From: Bacillota bacterium
Lineage (GTDB): Bacteria; Bacillota; Bacilli; Alicyclobacillales; SLC66
Length of the DNA stretch: 7,786 nt
Direction: 5' to 3'
Assembly (NCBI GenBank): GCA_021797415.1
Contig: JAJZZT010000112.1
Span: 1 to 7,786, forward strand
Every line of letters begins with the position of its first letter. Position 1 is the first letter of the stretch. Below the pieces are notes generated by a model. That model saw only the letters and a list, made by a program, of their open reading frames with translations. It ran no database searches and had not been told where the DNA came from. Below are positions 1 through 4,703 of this stretch, piece by piece. The position numbers and the translations under genes are program-made.

Positions 1-1
1 G

Positions 2-64
2 AAGCAGTACGTGGAATCCCAGGGGTTAAGCAAGCCCAGAACAAAGACAAGTACCAAAAGATAG
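2..64 (+). CDS. Possible C-terminal tail of an upstream gene (partial)
   Basis: The frame is open from the window edge to a TAG at 62-64. It encodes about 20 residues that become lysine- and threonine-rich and end in TKTSTKR. A basic, low-complexity tail is a common way for a bacterial protein to end, and the small hairpin at 79-100 follows shortly after the stop. No family can be recognised from so few residues, and the open frame could be chance. Confidence 0.25.
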   Translation, partial: KQYVESQGLSKPRTKTSTKR

Positions 65-78
65 CCCGCTTGACCCCC

Positions 79-100
79 TCCTGGCGCTTCGCGCCCAGGA
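79..100 (+). repeat. Short GC-rich hairpin sharing a 14-mer with the repeat at 4704-4762
   Basis: TCCTGG (79-84) pairs with CCAGGA (95-100). Inside, CGC/GCG closes a TTC loop, with one bulged C at 94. No T-run follows, so it is a poor intrinsic terminator. The stretch GCTTCGCGCCCAGG at 86-99 recurs exactly at 4696-4709, directly abutting the left arm of a palindromic repeat. This hairpin may therefore be a decayed piece of the same repeat family. Confidence 0.45.
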
Positions 101-106
101 AAGGGA

Positions 107-307
107 ATGCGCGGGCAGTTCGTTCAAGGGGCGAATGCGGTCGTGTTTGTCACCGCGTACGTGAGTCATCTGAAGTTCCACGTGACCAAATCGCGGATCG
201 AGCACTGCCTGATGGTGAACGTGAATCAGGCGGGACTTGCGGCGTTTGAACGGGGTCTGGAGAAATTGCAGGAGCGGATGGCACGAGGGGAACGAAAGGT
301 GGTCTAA
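107..307 (+). CDS. Hypothetical 66-residue protein
   Basis: The ORF starts at ATG 107 behind the purine run AGGAAAGGGA, and the spacing is tight. It runs to TAA at 305-307. An alternative start is the GTG at 137, which would give a product beginning VFVTAYVSHLKF. The sequence has an alternating hydrophobic, beta-like N-terminal half with a histidine-rich patch (SHLKFHV, RIEHCLMV). A charged, probably helical C-terminal half follows (AFERGLEKLQERMARGERK). There is no signal peptide or membrane span. It looks more protein-like than the competing frames, but I do not recognise the family. It lies between the hairpin at 79-100 and the promoter at 311-338 and has no visible terminator. Function is unknown, and existence as a gene is only moderately likely. 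Confidence 0.45.
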   Translation: MRGQFVQGANAVVFVTAYVSHLKFHVTKSRIEHCLMVNVNQAGLAAFERGLEKLQERMARGERKVV

Positions 308-310
308 TCG

Positions 311-338
311 CACAGTCACTGTGTGAGTTTGGTAGAAT
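311..338 (+). promoter_or_regulatory. Extended -10 promoter overlapping a 13-bp palindrome
   Basis: TAGAAT at 333-338 is preceded by TG at 330-331 with one base between, the extended -10 arrangement used by Gram-positive sigma-A promoters. No good -35 is present. Instead the -35 zone holds a perfect inverted repeat, CACAGT-C-ACTGTG (311-323), placed as an operator would be. This promoter would drive the small membrane-peptide gene at 402. Confidence 0.4.
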
Positions 339-345
339 GATCCGT

Positions 346-393
346 GGAAGGGTGACTTCCGCCTTCCTCCTAACGGCGTTTGCTGAAAGGAGG
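346..393 (+). promoter_or_regulatory. Leader with two competing hairpins, one masking the ribosome-binding site
   Basis: GGAAGG (346-351) can pair with CCTTCC (362-367). CCTCC (366-370) can pair with GGAGG (389-393), the core of the Shine-Dalgarno of the next gene. The two pairings share bases 366-367 and so compete. This would allow translational control of the small peptide, but stems of 5-6 bp are short and could arise by chance around any strong Shine-Dalgarno. Confidence 0.25.
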
Positions 394-401
394 TGAGGGA
401 C

Positions 402-554
402 ATGGATGTGTTTCGTTTGTTGCTGATGGCATTGGCCTTGGCGGCTGCGGCGCTCGGGTTGGCGAAAGCCTGGATCGAGTACAGGGCGACAAAGGCCAAG
501 CAAAAGGAGACAAACGAAAGCGGGGACGCTCCCCAGCGTAACCCCCGCTCCTAA
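402..554 (+). CDS. Small single-span membrane peptide, 50 residues
   Basis: ATG 402 follows a near-perfect Shine-Dalgarno (AAAGGAGGTGAGG, 387-398). The product opens MDVFRLLL, has one hydrophobic segment of about 18 residues (about 4-22, rich in Leu and Ala), then a WIEYR boundary and a strongly charged tail (KAKQKETNES). This predicts one membrane helix with a cytoplasmic basic tail. The gene has its own promoter (311-338), a foldable leader and a strong terminator at 560-599, so it is a monocistronic unit. I do not recognise a family. The size, single helix and charged tail resemble type I toxin peptides or small membrane regulators, but no antisense RNA gene is evident, so a toxin role is only a guess. 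The coding call rests on the ribosome-binding site, the terminator and the composition. Confidence 0.72.
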   Translation: MDVFRLLLMALALAAAALGLAKAWIEYRATKAKQKETNESGDAPQRNPRS

Positions 555-559
555 GTCCC

Positions 560-599
560 AGCGGAAGGGCTGGTTCTCCAGCCGCGCCCTTCCGCTTTT
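560..599 (+). terminator. Rho-independent terminator of the small membrane-peptide gene
   Basis: AGCGGAAGGGC (560-570) pairs perfectly with GCCCTTCCGCT (586-596). The 15-nt loop contains a small nested GCTGG/CCAGC pairing, and TTTT follows at 596-599. It begins 5 bp after the TAA at 552-554. Confidence 0.85.
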
Positions 600-760
600 A
601 CAGTATGATCGTAACACATCCGAAGTACTCCGACAATGCCCCGATCCGATCCGCCCGGTTCCGAACCCCAATTCACCCGCAAAAATCGCCACAGCGCCTT
701 GTTTTGTACGCTATGATGGGCGCGAGAAGTCCATTTTCGTCCCAAAGGAGTCGATCTGAC

Positions 761-1024
761 TTGAGCAAAGACGCACTCATCACCAAGGCAGCCGAGACCG
801 CCGGCATGAGCAAGAAAGACGTGGAGACCGCATGGAAGGCGCTGCAACAGGCGGTGGCCGACGAGCTGAAAAGCGGGGAAGAGGTAACCCTCGCTGGTGT
901 CGGCAAGCTCAAGCCCACCGTGCGCGCCGCCCACACCGGACGCAATCCGCAGACCGGACAAGCCATCGAGATTCCGGAGAAAAAGACCGTTGCACTCCGG
1001 GTCAGTAGCACCTATACGGCATAA
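761..1024 (+). CDS. hup: HU-family DNA-binding protein, divergent
   Basis: HU proteins are small dimeric nucleoid proteins that bend DNA with two beta arms. TTG 761 is chosen because AAAGGAG (744-750) lies 10 bases upstream and the product then begins MSKDALITKAAETAG, matching the HU N-terminus. It has 87 residues against the usual 90-92. The helical dimerisation part (about 3-40) is followed by the arm, with the hallmark RNPQTG at 61-66, including the intercalating Pro63, and then IEIP. Several things are odd. The usual core GFGxF reads GVGKL (46-50). The basic arm residues before RNP are thinned to TVRAAHTG. The final helix is cut short, ending RVSSTYTA. It is therefore probably a secondary HU paralogue rather than the main one. 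A hexamer TATGAT at 712-717 could be a -10, but no matching -35 is visible. Confidence 0.92.
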   Translation: MSKDALITKAAETAGMSKKDVETAWKALQQAVADELKSGEEVTLAGVGKLKPTVRAAHTGRNPQTGQAIEIPEKKTVALRVSSTYTA

Positions 1025-1043
1025 GGCGGTCATTTCACGCACG

Positions 1044-1069
1044 ACGCGGCCCATGCGGTCGCGTTTTTT
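1044..1069 (+). terminator. Rho-independent terminator of the HU gene
   Basis: ACGCGGCC (1044-1051) pairs with GGTCGCGT (1057-1064), with one G-T pair and a 5-base loop. It runs into TTTTTT at 1064-1069. It starts 20 bases after the HU stop codon. Confidence 0.8.
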
Positions 1070-1152
1070 GTATGGCACAGGATGATTATCGATCCATCGG
1101 TAACCTTATGCGTTTCTCCTTCGTCTTAAAAGCAAACTGCAAAGGGGAGCAC

Positions 1153-1341
1153 ATGGATGAAACAAACGCCACGCCCTATGGACTTATGAAGACTGTGGAT
1201 GGCGGCAGACATTGGCGTATTGTATGTGCGCAGCTTTTGCATGTCGACCAGCTCGATTTTTTGAATGCCAGGGTCGGATGGGCCTTACTCCACAATGGGA
1301 AAGTTAAAAAAACAACCAATGGCGGCCAAAGTTGGACTTAA
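1153..1341 (+). CDS. Asp-box (BNR/YCF48-like) mini-protein or propeller remnant
   Basis: ATG 1153 follows AAAGGGGAG (1141-1149). The reading frame also extends up to an ATG at 1072, but that lies on the HU terminator and has no ribosome-binding site. The 62-residue product carries two Asp-box motifs, TVDGGRHW (14-21) and TTNGGQSW (54-61). Between them lies a blade-like stretch, LDFLNARVGWALLHNGKV. In YCF48-like and sialidase-type beta-propellers such a unit forms one blade and repeats five to eight times; here there is only one, and the frame closes with TAA TAA-rich sequence. There is no signal peptide. It is either a decayed fragment of a larger propeller gene or a genuine one-blade protein that would have to oligomerise. 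Composition is AT-richer than the neighbours, which suggests foreign origin. No function can be assigned. Confidence 0.5.
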   Translation: MDETNATPYGLMKTVDGGRHWRIVCAQLLHVDQLDFLNARVGWALLHNGKVKKTTNGGQSWT

Positions 1342-1351
1342 AAAATAAGTG

Positions 1352-1384
1352 GTGGTGAGCATCCTCCCACTCACCACTGTTATT
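1352..1384 (+). terminator. Possible terminator after the Asp-box ORF
   Basis: GTGGTGAG (1352-1359) pairs with CTCACCAC (1370-1377) around a 10-base loop, followed by the T-rich TGTTATT. An A-run precedes the stem (1339-1346). The T-tract is interrupted, so the call is moderate. The structure could also serve as an RNA-stabilising 3' hairpin. Confidence 0.42.
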
Positions 1385-1557
1385 CCAACGGATCAGTAAC
1401 ATTTCATAAAATCCATCCATCTCGTTATAAATATATTATACATTTTTATAGGATATATTTTATGCTGATCAGTATATTGATGAGATATGAAGAAACTTGG
1501 AATGGTATGGCGAGGTATGGCGAAACGTTGAAATCGACGGGTCAAGCAAAGTTGTGA
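1385..1557. other. AT-rich intergenic region upstream of argJ
   Basis: No gene is supported here. Around 1420-1480 the sequence is almost pure A/T, with stretches such as TATAAATATATTATAC and TATAGGATATATTTTATG, followed by the palindrome CTGATCAG. Several TATAAT-like hexamers occur, but with this composition none can be singled out. It may contain an upstream activating (UP-like) region or a second promoter for argJ, or be the edge of an acquired AT-rich segment that includes the Asp-box ORF. Confidence 0.5.
1504..1523. repeat. Perfect tandem 10-bp duplication
   Basis: GGTATGGCGA occurs twice head to tail (1504-1513 and 1514-1523), 34 bp upstream of the putative argJ -35. One helical turn per unit would place two protein-binding sites on the same face of the DNA. 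A simple slippage duplication is equally possible. Confidence 0.8.
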
Positions 1558-1586
1558 TTGCATATTTATGAGTTAGGGCGTATAGT
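1558..1586 (+). promoter_or_regulatory. Probable argJ promoter with a candidate ArgR half-site
   Basis: TTGCAT (1558-1563) and TATAGT (1581-1586) are separated by exactly 17 bases. The -10 matches the consensus at five of six positions; the -35 is weak. Overlapping the -35, TTGCATATTTAT (1558-1569) matches the left half and AT core of the ARG box (TGAATwwwwATTCA). The right half is poor (ATGAG). Repression of argJ by an ArgR/AhrC protein in the presence of arginine would be normal for this pathway, but the operator itself is a guess. Confidence 0.45.
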
Positions 1587-1640
1587 AATGTGATTAAAGC
1601 GGATTGGTGCGCTGTAATTTGAATATTGGGGGCAGCACTC

Positions 1641-2885
1641 TTGGCCTCAACAGATGCGGTGGATACATTGAATGTAGCGGATATAACGGAGAGTTTCCGG
1701 ATTGCGAATCTGCGGTGCGCCTCGGGGTATATCGGCGTCAAGCGCGACGGGATTACCGACGCGGCGCTGTTCGCGCTGTCGGAACCGGCCGCCTGCGCGG
1801 GGGTCTTCACCACGAACCGGTTTCGCAGCGCTTGCGTGGAGAGCGCCAGTGAGAGAGTGCGGGCGGGAAGACGCATCCAGGCGGTTCTCATCACGAGCGG
1901 CAATGCGAATGCGGGCACTGGAGTCGCTGGCCGTGAGGATACTGAGCTTCTGTGTGCGGAAGTGGGCGCGCAGCTCGGGTGCGGGGCAGAAGAGGTGATC
2001 GCTCTGCAGACGGGCGTCATCGGCGTGCCGCTGCGGGCACAGCGTTTGCTGCCGCAACTCCGGCCGCTGGTTTCCGGCCTCGCGTCGTCCGCCGCGGCCG
2101 TGGAAGGTGCGGCGCGGGCGATGATGACGACCGACACGGTTCCCAAGATCGCGGTGCGGGAAGTGAAGATAGGCGACGCCCGCGGCGTCATCGCGGGTGT
2201 CGCGAAGGGGGCGGGCATGATCCATCCCCGCCTGGCGACGATGCTTTCGGTGTTGTTCACCGATTTTGCGGTGACGGGGGAACAGCTCCAGGCAGCGCTC
2301 GCAGAAGCCGTGCGCACGAGCTTCAACGCCATTTCGGTCGACGGCGACACCAGCCCCAACGACACGGTGCTGTTGCTCTCGACGGGTGCGGCGGGCGAGT
2401 TTCCCGAGGTGGCGGACGGTGTTTCAGGGCTTGCAGTCTTTCAGGAGGAATTGAGAGGCGTCTGCGAAGATCTGGCCCAACAGATCGTGCGCGACGGGGA
2501 AGGGGCGACAAAGTTTCTCGAACTCCACATTGCGGGCGCAAAAGATGCGCAGGACGCGGACCGGGCGGCCGTCGCCGTCGCCACGTCGCCGCTGGTGAAG
2601 ACCGCGTTTTTCGGTGAAGACTTCAATCCCGGACGTATCGTCTCGGCCCTCGGCCGTTCCGGGGCGGCGATGGATCCCGCGCGCCTGACCCTGACAATCG
2701 GCGGCCTGCACGTCTTTGCGAACGGACGCTTTTTGCACGTCGGTGCGGAACAGGCGGCGGCGGTGATGAGGCGGCACGACATTGCCATTGAAGCGGATCT
2801 GGGCGTCGGGAGCGCCCGGTGTCGCTTTTTCACCTGTGATCTGACATACGACTATGTGCGTATCAACGGAGAGTATACGACGTAG
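1641..2885 (+). CDS. argJ: ArgJ: glutamate/ornithine N-acetyltransferase
   Basis: ArgJ moves the acetyl group from N-acetylornithine to glutamate, recycling acetyl in arginine synthesis. Bifunctional forms also make N-acetylglutamate from acetyl-CoA. TTG 1641 is chosen for the GGGGG run eight bases upstream and gives 414 residues, normal for the family. TTG 1626 is in frame but lacks a ribosome-binding site. Visible motifs are SGNANAGTG (86-94), QTGVIG (123-128, with the Thr-Gly oxyanion pair), TTDT (163-166) and KGAGMIHPRLATML (189-202). Thr200 in that last motif is the self-cleavage nucleophile that splits the precursor into alpha and beta chains. The C-terminus CDLTYDYVRINGEYTT is typical. 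argC, argB and argD are not adjacent, so it stands outside an arg operon. It is followed by an ArgA-like acetyltransferase. Its stop codon lies inside the terminal repeat of the element at 2883-3008. Whether it is mono- or bifunctional cannot be read from the sequence. Confidence 0.96.
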   Translation: MASTDAVDTLNVADITESFRIANLRCASGYIGVKRDGITDAALFALSEPAACAGVFTTNRFRSACVESASERVRAGRRIQAVLITSGNANAGTGVAGREDTELLCAEVGAQLGCGAEEVIALQTGVIGVPLRAQRLLPQLRPLVSGLASSAAAVEGAARAMMTTDTVPKIAVREVKIGDARGVIAGVAKGAGMIHPRLATMLSVLFTDFAVTGEQLQAALAEAVRTSFNAISVDGDTSPNDTVLLLSTGAAGEFPEVADGVSGLAVFQEELRGVCEDLAQQIVRDGEGATKFLELHIAGAKDAQDADRAAVAVATSPLVKTAFFGEDFNPGRIVSALGRSGAAMDPARLTLTIGGLHVFANGRFLHVGAEQAAAVMRRHDIAIEADLGVGSARCRFFTCDLTYDYVRINGEYTT

Positions 2886-3008
2886 GGGACATGGGATAGA
2901 TTCCACTGCGCAGGCGATCTGATTCCAGATCTAGCGTTTGGGGCTTCAGTCAAACGCTAGACCGACTGTTGCCCGCCTGTAAAAATTCTATCTATCCCAT
3001 GTCCCCTA
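2883..3008. repeat. 126-bp MITE/REP-like palindromic element with 19-bp perfect inverted ends
   Basis: The left arm TAGGGGACATGGGATAGAT (2883-2901) is the exact reverse complement of 2990-3008. Further nested pairings are CAGGCG (2911-2916) with CGCCTG (2974-2979), GATCTG (2916-2921) with CAGATC (2926-2931), and an 11-bp stem 2930-2940/2951-2961 around GGGCTTCAGT. The last two stems share a couple of bases. It has no coding capacity. The argJ stop TAG is the first three bases. It shares the arm GGGGACATGGGAT and the internal CAGGCGATCTGAT with the shorter element at 4704-4762. As RNA it would fold into one long branched hairpin that could end or protect the argJ transcript. Small size, perfect ends and several copies point to a non-autonomous element moved by an enzyme elsewhere. 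Confidence 0.9.
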
Positions 3009-3027
3009 GGGGAATGGGATAGACTCC
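3009..3027 (+). repeat. Half-copy of the palindromic repeat upstream of the GNAT gene
   Basis: GGGGAATGGGATAGACTCC follows directly on the right end of the 126-bp element. It matches that element's left arm (GGGGACATGGGATAGATTCC) with one base missing and one changed. It ends 10 bp before the GNAT start codon, overlapping the region where the ribosome-binding site lies. Confidence 0.75.
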
Positions 3028-3037
3028 GAGGGAGAAG

Positions 3038-3562
3038 ATGGGGAAAATGATTCGCAAAGCGCGGATTGAAGATGTGGACGCGATTGTGGCGCTGCTCAAG
3101 GGATATGCCGAACAGGGCCTGCTGTTGCCGCGCCCCAAACAGTCGGTCTGTGAGACGTTGCTCGGCTTTCGCGTGGCGGAAGACAACGGAACGGTGGTGG
3201 GAACGGCGGCTCTGCACATCCTTGGGGACGATATCGCGGAGATCCGTTCGCTCGCCGTGGCGCAGAGCGCACAGGGCAAAGGCTACGGGCGTCTGCTCGT
3301 CGAGGCTCTGATGGCGGAGGCGGAGACGGTCGGCGTTCCGCGCGTACTGGCTCTGACGTATCAAGAGAAGTTTTTTGCGCGCCAGCAGTTTCACGTTGTC
3401 GAGAAAGGGACGCTGCACCAGAAGATCTGGAAGGACTGCATTCACTGCAAAAAATTTCCTTTTTGTGACGAGGTGGCGATGATCCGCCTGACGGCCGTGG
3501 GAGCGGCCGCGACATCTGCGGTGGACGTTCCAGGGGACGTTTCGCCGGTTCACGCGATGTGA
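3038..3562 (+). CDS. GNAT N-acetyltransferase, short ArgA-like (putative N-acetylglutamate synthase)
   Basis: This is a GNAT-fold enzyme that would transfer acetyl from acetyl-CoA. ATG 3038 follows GAGGGAGA (3028-3035); ATG 3047 is an alternative that gives the more usual start MIRKARIEDVDAI. It has 174 residues. The acetyl-CoA pyrophosphate loop reads QGKGYG (79-84) after EIRSLAV. The later stretch LTYQEKFFARQQFHVVEKG and the Cys-containing WKDCIHCKKFPFCDE (131-145; Cys134, Cys137, Cys143) are typical of the short GNAT group annotated as N-acetylglutamate synthase-like, which lacks the amino-acid-kinase domain of classical ArgA. The last 24 residues are a low-complexity Ala/Val tail. Its position 152 bp after argJ supports arginine synthesis, where it would make N-acetylglutamate. 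The gene is bracketed by inverted half-repeats (3009-3027 and 3662-3679). No clean terminator follows. The substrate is inferred from family and context, not shown. Confidence 0.9.
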   Translation: MGKMIRKARIEDVDAIVALLKGYAEQGLLLPRPKQSVCETLLGFRVAEDNGTVVGTAALHILGDDIAEIRSLAVAQSAQGKGYGRLLVEALMAEAETVGVPRVLALTYQEKFFARQQFHVVEKGTLHQKIWKDCIHCKKFPFCDEVAMIRLTAVGAAATSAVDVPGDVSPVHAM

Positions 3563-3661
3563 CAGAGCGCCACCGCTCGGCAGTTCGGCAGCTTTCATCC
3601 CCCCATTGATAAAATCCAGCGGCTTTACGGCGCTTTCGGGTAACCTTTTCTTTCGAATATC

Positions 3662-3679
3662 GTCTATCCCATGTTCTCC
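3662..3679 (-). repeat. Inverted half-copy of the palindromic repeat downstream of the GNAT gene
   Basis: Read on the minus strand it is GGAGAACATGGGATAGAC, sharing ATGGGATAGAC with the half-copy at 3009-3027 and the arm of the 126-bp element. Together these place inverted copies on both sides of the GNAT gene. The last four bases overlap the palindrome at 3676-3707. Confidence 0.7.
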
Positions 3680-3707
3680 GGCGGGGGCGTGCACGCCCCC
3701 GCCGGAG
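3676..3707. repeat. Perfect 32-bp GC-rich palindrome
   Basis: CTCCGGCGGGGGCGTG (3676-3691) is followed without spacer by its exact reverse complement (3692-3707). It lies between the GNAT and lipoprotein genes and abuts an inverted half-repeat. No T-run occurs on either side, so it is not a standard terminator. The junction of a GC-rich hairpin with the GGGGACATGGGAT arm also occurs at 4691-4720. Confidence 0.9.
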
Positions 3708-3749
3708 TATCCTGCGTGCCCGGTGAGCTATCTGTACCTGGCGCATATG

Positions 3750-3780
3750 TTGTTTTTCTGCGGTCAGGCGATGATATAAT
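3750..3780 (+). promoter_or_regulatory. Extended -10 promoter of the lipoprotein gene
   Basis: TATAAT (3775-3780) is a perfect -10, preceded by TG and one base (3772-3774). A weak -35, TTGTTT (3750-3755), lies 19 bases upstream. Transcription would start near 3787, giving a leader of about 25 bases that carries the ribosome-binding site. Confidence 0.7.
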
Positions 3781-3812
3781 CGGTCCCGCAGTTTCAGAAA
3801 GAGGTTTTTATC

Positions 3813-4274
3813 ATGAGGAAATCTAGTTTCTCGATGGGTCTCATTGCTTTGTGCGCCATGACTCTGGTGTCAGGCTGCGGGGTGCAGACCGGCGCACCGT
3901 CGCGGCCGGTGTCCACGACCTTGACGACGCAACAATTGTCTTTCAATCTGCGTGAATCTCTGCTCCGGCAACTGTCGAACCCCGCCCAGGGGAATGATTG
4001 TCTCAACTCGTCGTGCAGTCTGACGGCAACTCAATTCAGCGGCCCTTCGGCGACGAACCGAAACCGGACTCTGCGCATGGCCTATGCGCAGTTCGGCCAA
4101 TGGTATCTTCTCGTGGCCCCTATGCAAGGTGACCCACTGTCTGTGTTGCAGGGGATTGTCAAGCGACCTCCTCATTTCCCGTTTCCGTCGGGAGTGGCGG
4201 TGGTCCGCGGGAATCGCATGGACTATTACTGGCTGAACGGAGGCAGGGAGTACACCGGCGCGCAGCATGGTTAG
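3813..4274 (+). CDS. Small secreted lipoprotein, unknown function
   Basis: ATG 3813 has AGAAAGAGG eight bases upstream and its own extended -10 promoter. The 153-residue product starts with a basic MRK, a hydrophobic stretch (GLIALCAMTL) and the lipobox VSGC, with the lipidated cysteine at position 22. It should therefore be cleaved by lipoprotein signal peptidase and anchored to the outside of the membrane. The mature part begins with a Ser/Thr-rich linker (about 25-40). It continues with a possible disulfide pair in NDCLNSSC (Cys63, Cys68). The rest is beta-like, with aromatic motifs QWYLLVAPM and MDYYWLNGGREY. I do not recognise the family. The gene is a single unit: its promoter is upstream and a decayed palindromic repeat begins just after its stop codon. 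Confidence 0.87.
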   Translation: MRKSSFSMGLIALCAMTLVSGCGVQTGAPSRPVSTTLTTQQLSFNLRESLLRQLSNPAQGNDCLNSSCSLTATQFSGPSATNRNRTLRMAYAQFGQWYLLVAPMQGDPLSVLQGIVKRPPHFPFPSGVAVVRGNRMDYYWLNGGREYTGAQHG

Positions 4275-4276
4275 CG

Positions 4277-4303
4277 CTGGGGAGCATGTGATAAAGTCCC
4301 CTG
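4277..4303 (+). repeat. Decayed copy of the palindromic repeat after the lipoprotein gene
   Basis: The core GGGGAGCATGTGATAAAGTCCCC (4279-4301) differs from GGGGACATGGGATAAA by one inserted and one changed base. GGGGA and TCCCC still pair. The 10-mer GATAAAGTCC is shared with the copy near 6121, suggesting a subfamily distinct from the GATAGAYTCC copies around the GNAT gene. The rest of the gap to 4467 shows only a weak GC-rich hairpin near 4310-4337. Confidence 0.6.
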
Positions 4304-4467
4304 GGTAATGCCCGTCCGGAGATCGGGCCGGGCGTGGATGGGATCGCAGCGTCAAACGACGAAGACGGAGTGGCATTATATTGCGCAGCGCATCGAACAT
4401 AGACTTCCATAGTTAATCATACTGTCATATTATATGGTTGTGAAGGTAACAATCAAGGAACGGCGGT

Positions 4468-4677
4468 GTGCGTACTTTGAGCGGATTTATCGGCTTCCTT
4501 TTCATTCTGATTGGTCTCTTCCATTCGCTGGCCCCGCGCGCGGCGTGGTATATCCATTACGGCTGGCGCTTTCAGGATGCGGAGCCGAGCGACGTGTATC
4601 TGACGTTCCTGCGCGTCACCGGTGTCCTGGCGATGATCGTGGGCGTGATTCTCATCATCACCGCCATTGTCGGATGA
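4468..4677 (+). CDS. Small two-span membrane protein, DUF6199-like
   Basis: GTG 4468 is chosen because AAGGA (4455-4459) lies eight bases upstream. The 69-residue product has a first hydrophobic segment (about 5-20, SGFIGFLFILIGLFHSL) and a short loop, APRAAWYIHYGWRFQDAEPSDVYL. A second segment follows (about 46-68, LRVTGVLAMIVGVILIITAI). The loop pattern, with a Pro-x-x-x-W start, a YGWRF motif and a following EPSD before a second helix beginning with Arg and Gly, matches my memory of the DUF6199 family of small membrane proteins. Function in that family is not known to me. A possible -10 (TATTAT, 4428-4433) with a weak -35 (TTCCAT, 4405-4410) lies upstream at 17-base spacing. A compact palindromic repeat begins 26 bp after the stop. 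Confidence 0.8.
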   Translation: MRTLSGFIGFLFILIGLFHSLAPRAAWYIHYGWRFQDAEPSDVYLTFLRVTGVLAMIVGVILIITAIVG

Positions 4678-4703
4678 ATGGTTCAGAGATGGCCGGCTTC
4701 GCG

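Noticed and set aside
1..24. Minus-strand CCCCTGGGATTCCAC resembling part of the repeat arm
   Set aside because: The match needs a multi-base gap and lies in a possible coding tail, so it is too weak to call a copy.
605..760. N-terminal extension of the HU ORF from an upstream start
   Set aside because: The extra 52 residues do not resemble HU, the start lacks a Shine-Dalgarno, and TTG 761 has AAAGGAG and the correct family N-terminus.
1385..1640. T-box or other arginine-related riboswitch upstream of argJ
   Set aside because: No T-box sequence, no specifier-loop-like long stem and no terminator/antiterminator pair was seen before the start codon.
1469..2365. Minus-strand open frame of 298 codons over argJ
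   Set aside because: The + strand carries all ArgJ motifs. The minus product is Ser/Ala/Thr-rich without family features.
2957..3694. Long minus-strand open frame of 245 codons over the GNAT gene
   Set aside because: It is opposite a convincing GNAT gene, its translation is Arg/His-rich with no recognisable domain, and it has no ribosome-binding site. It is a GC-driven shadow.
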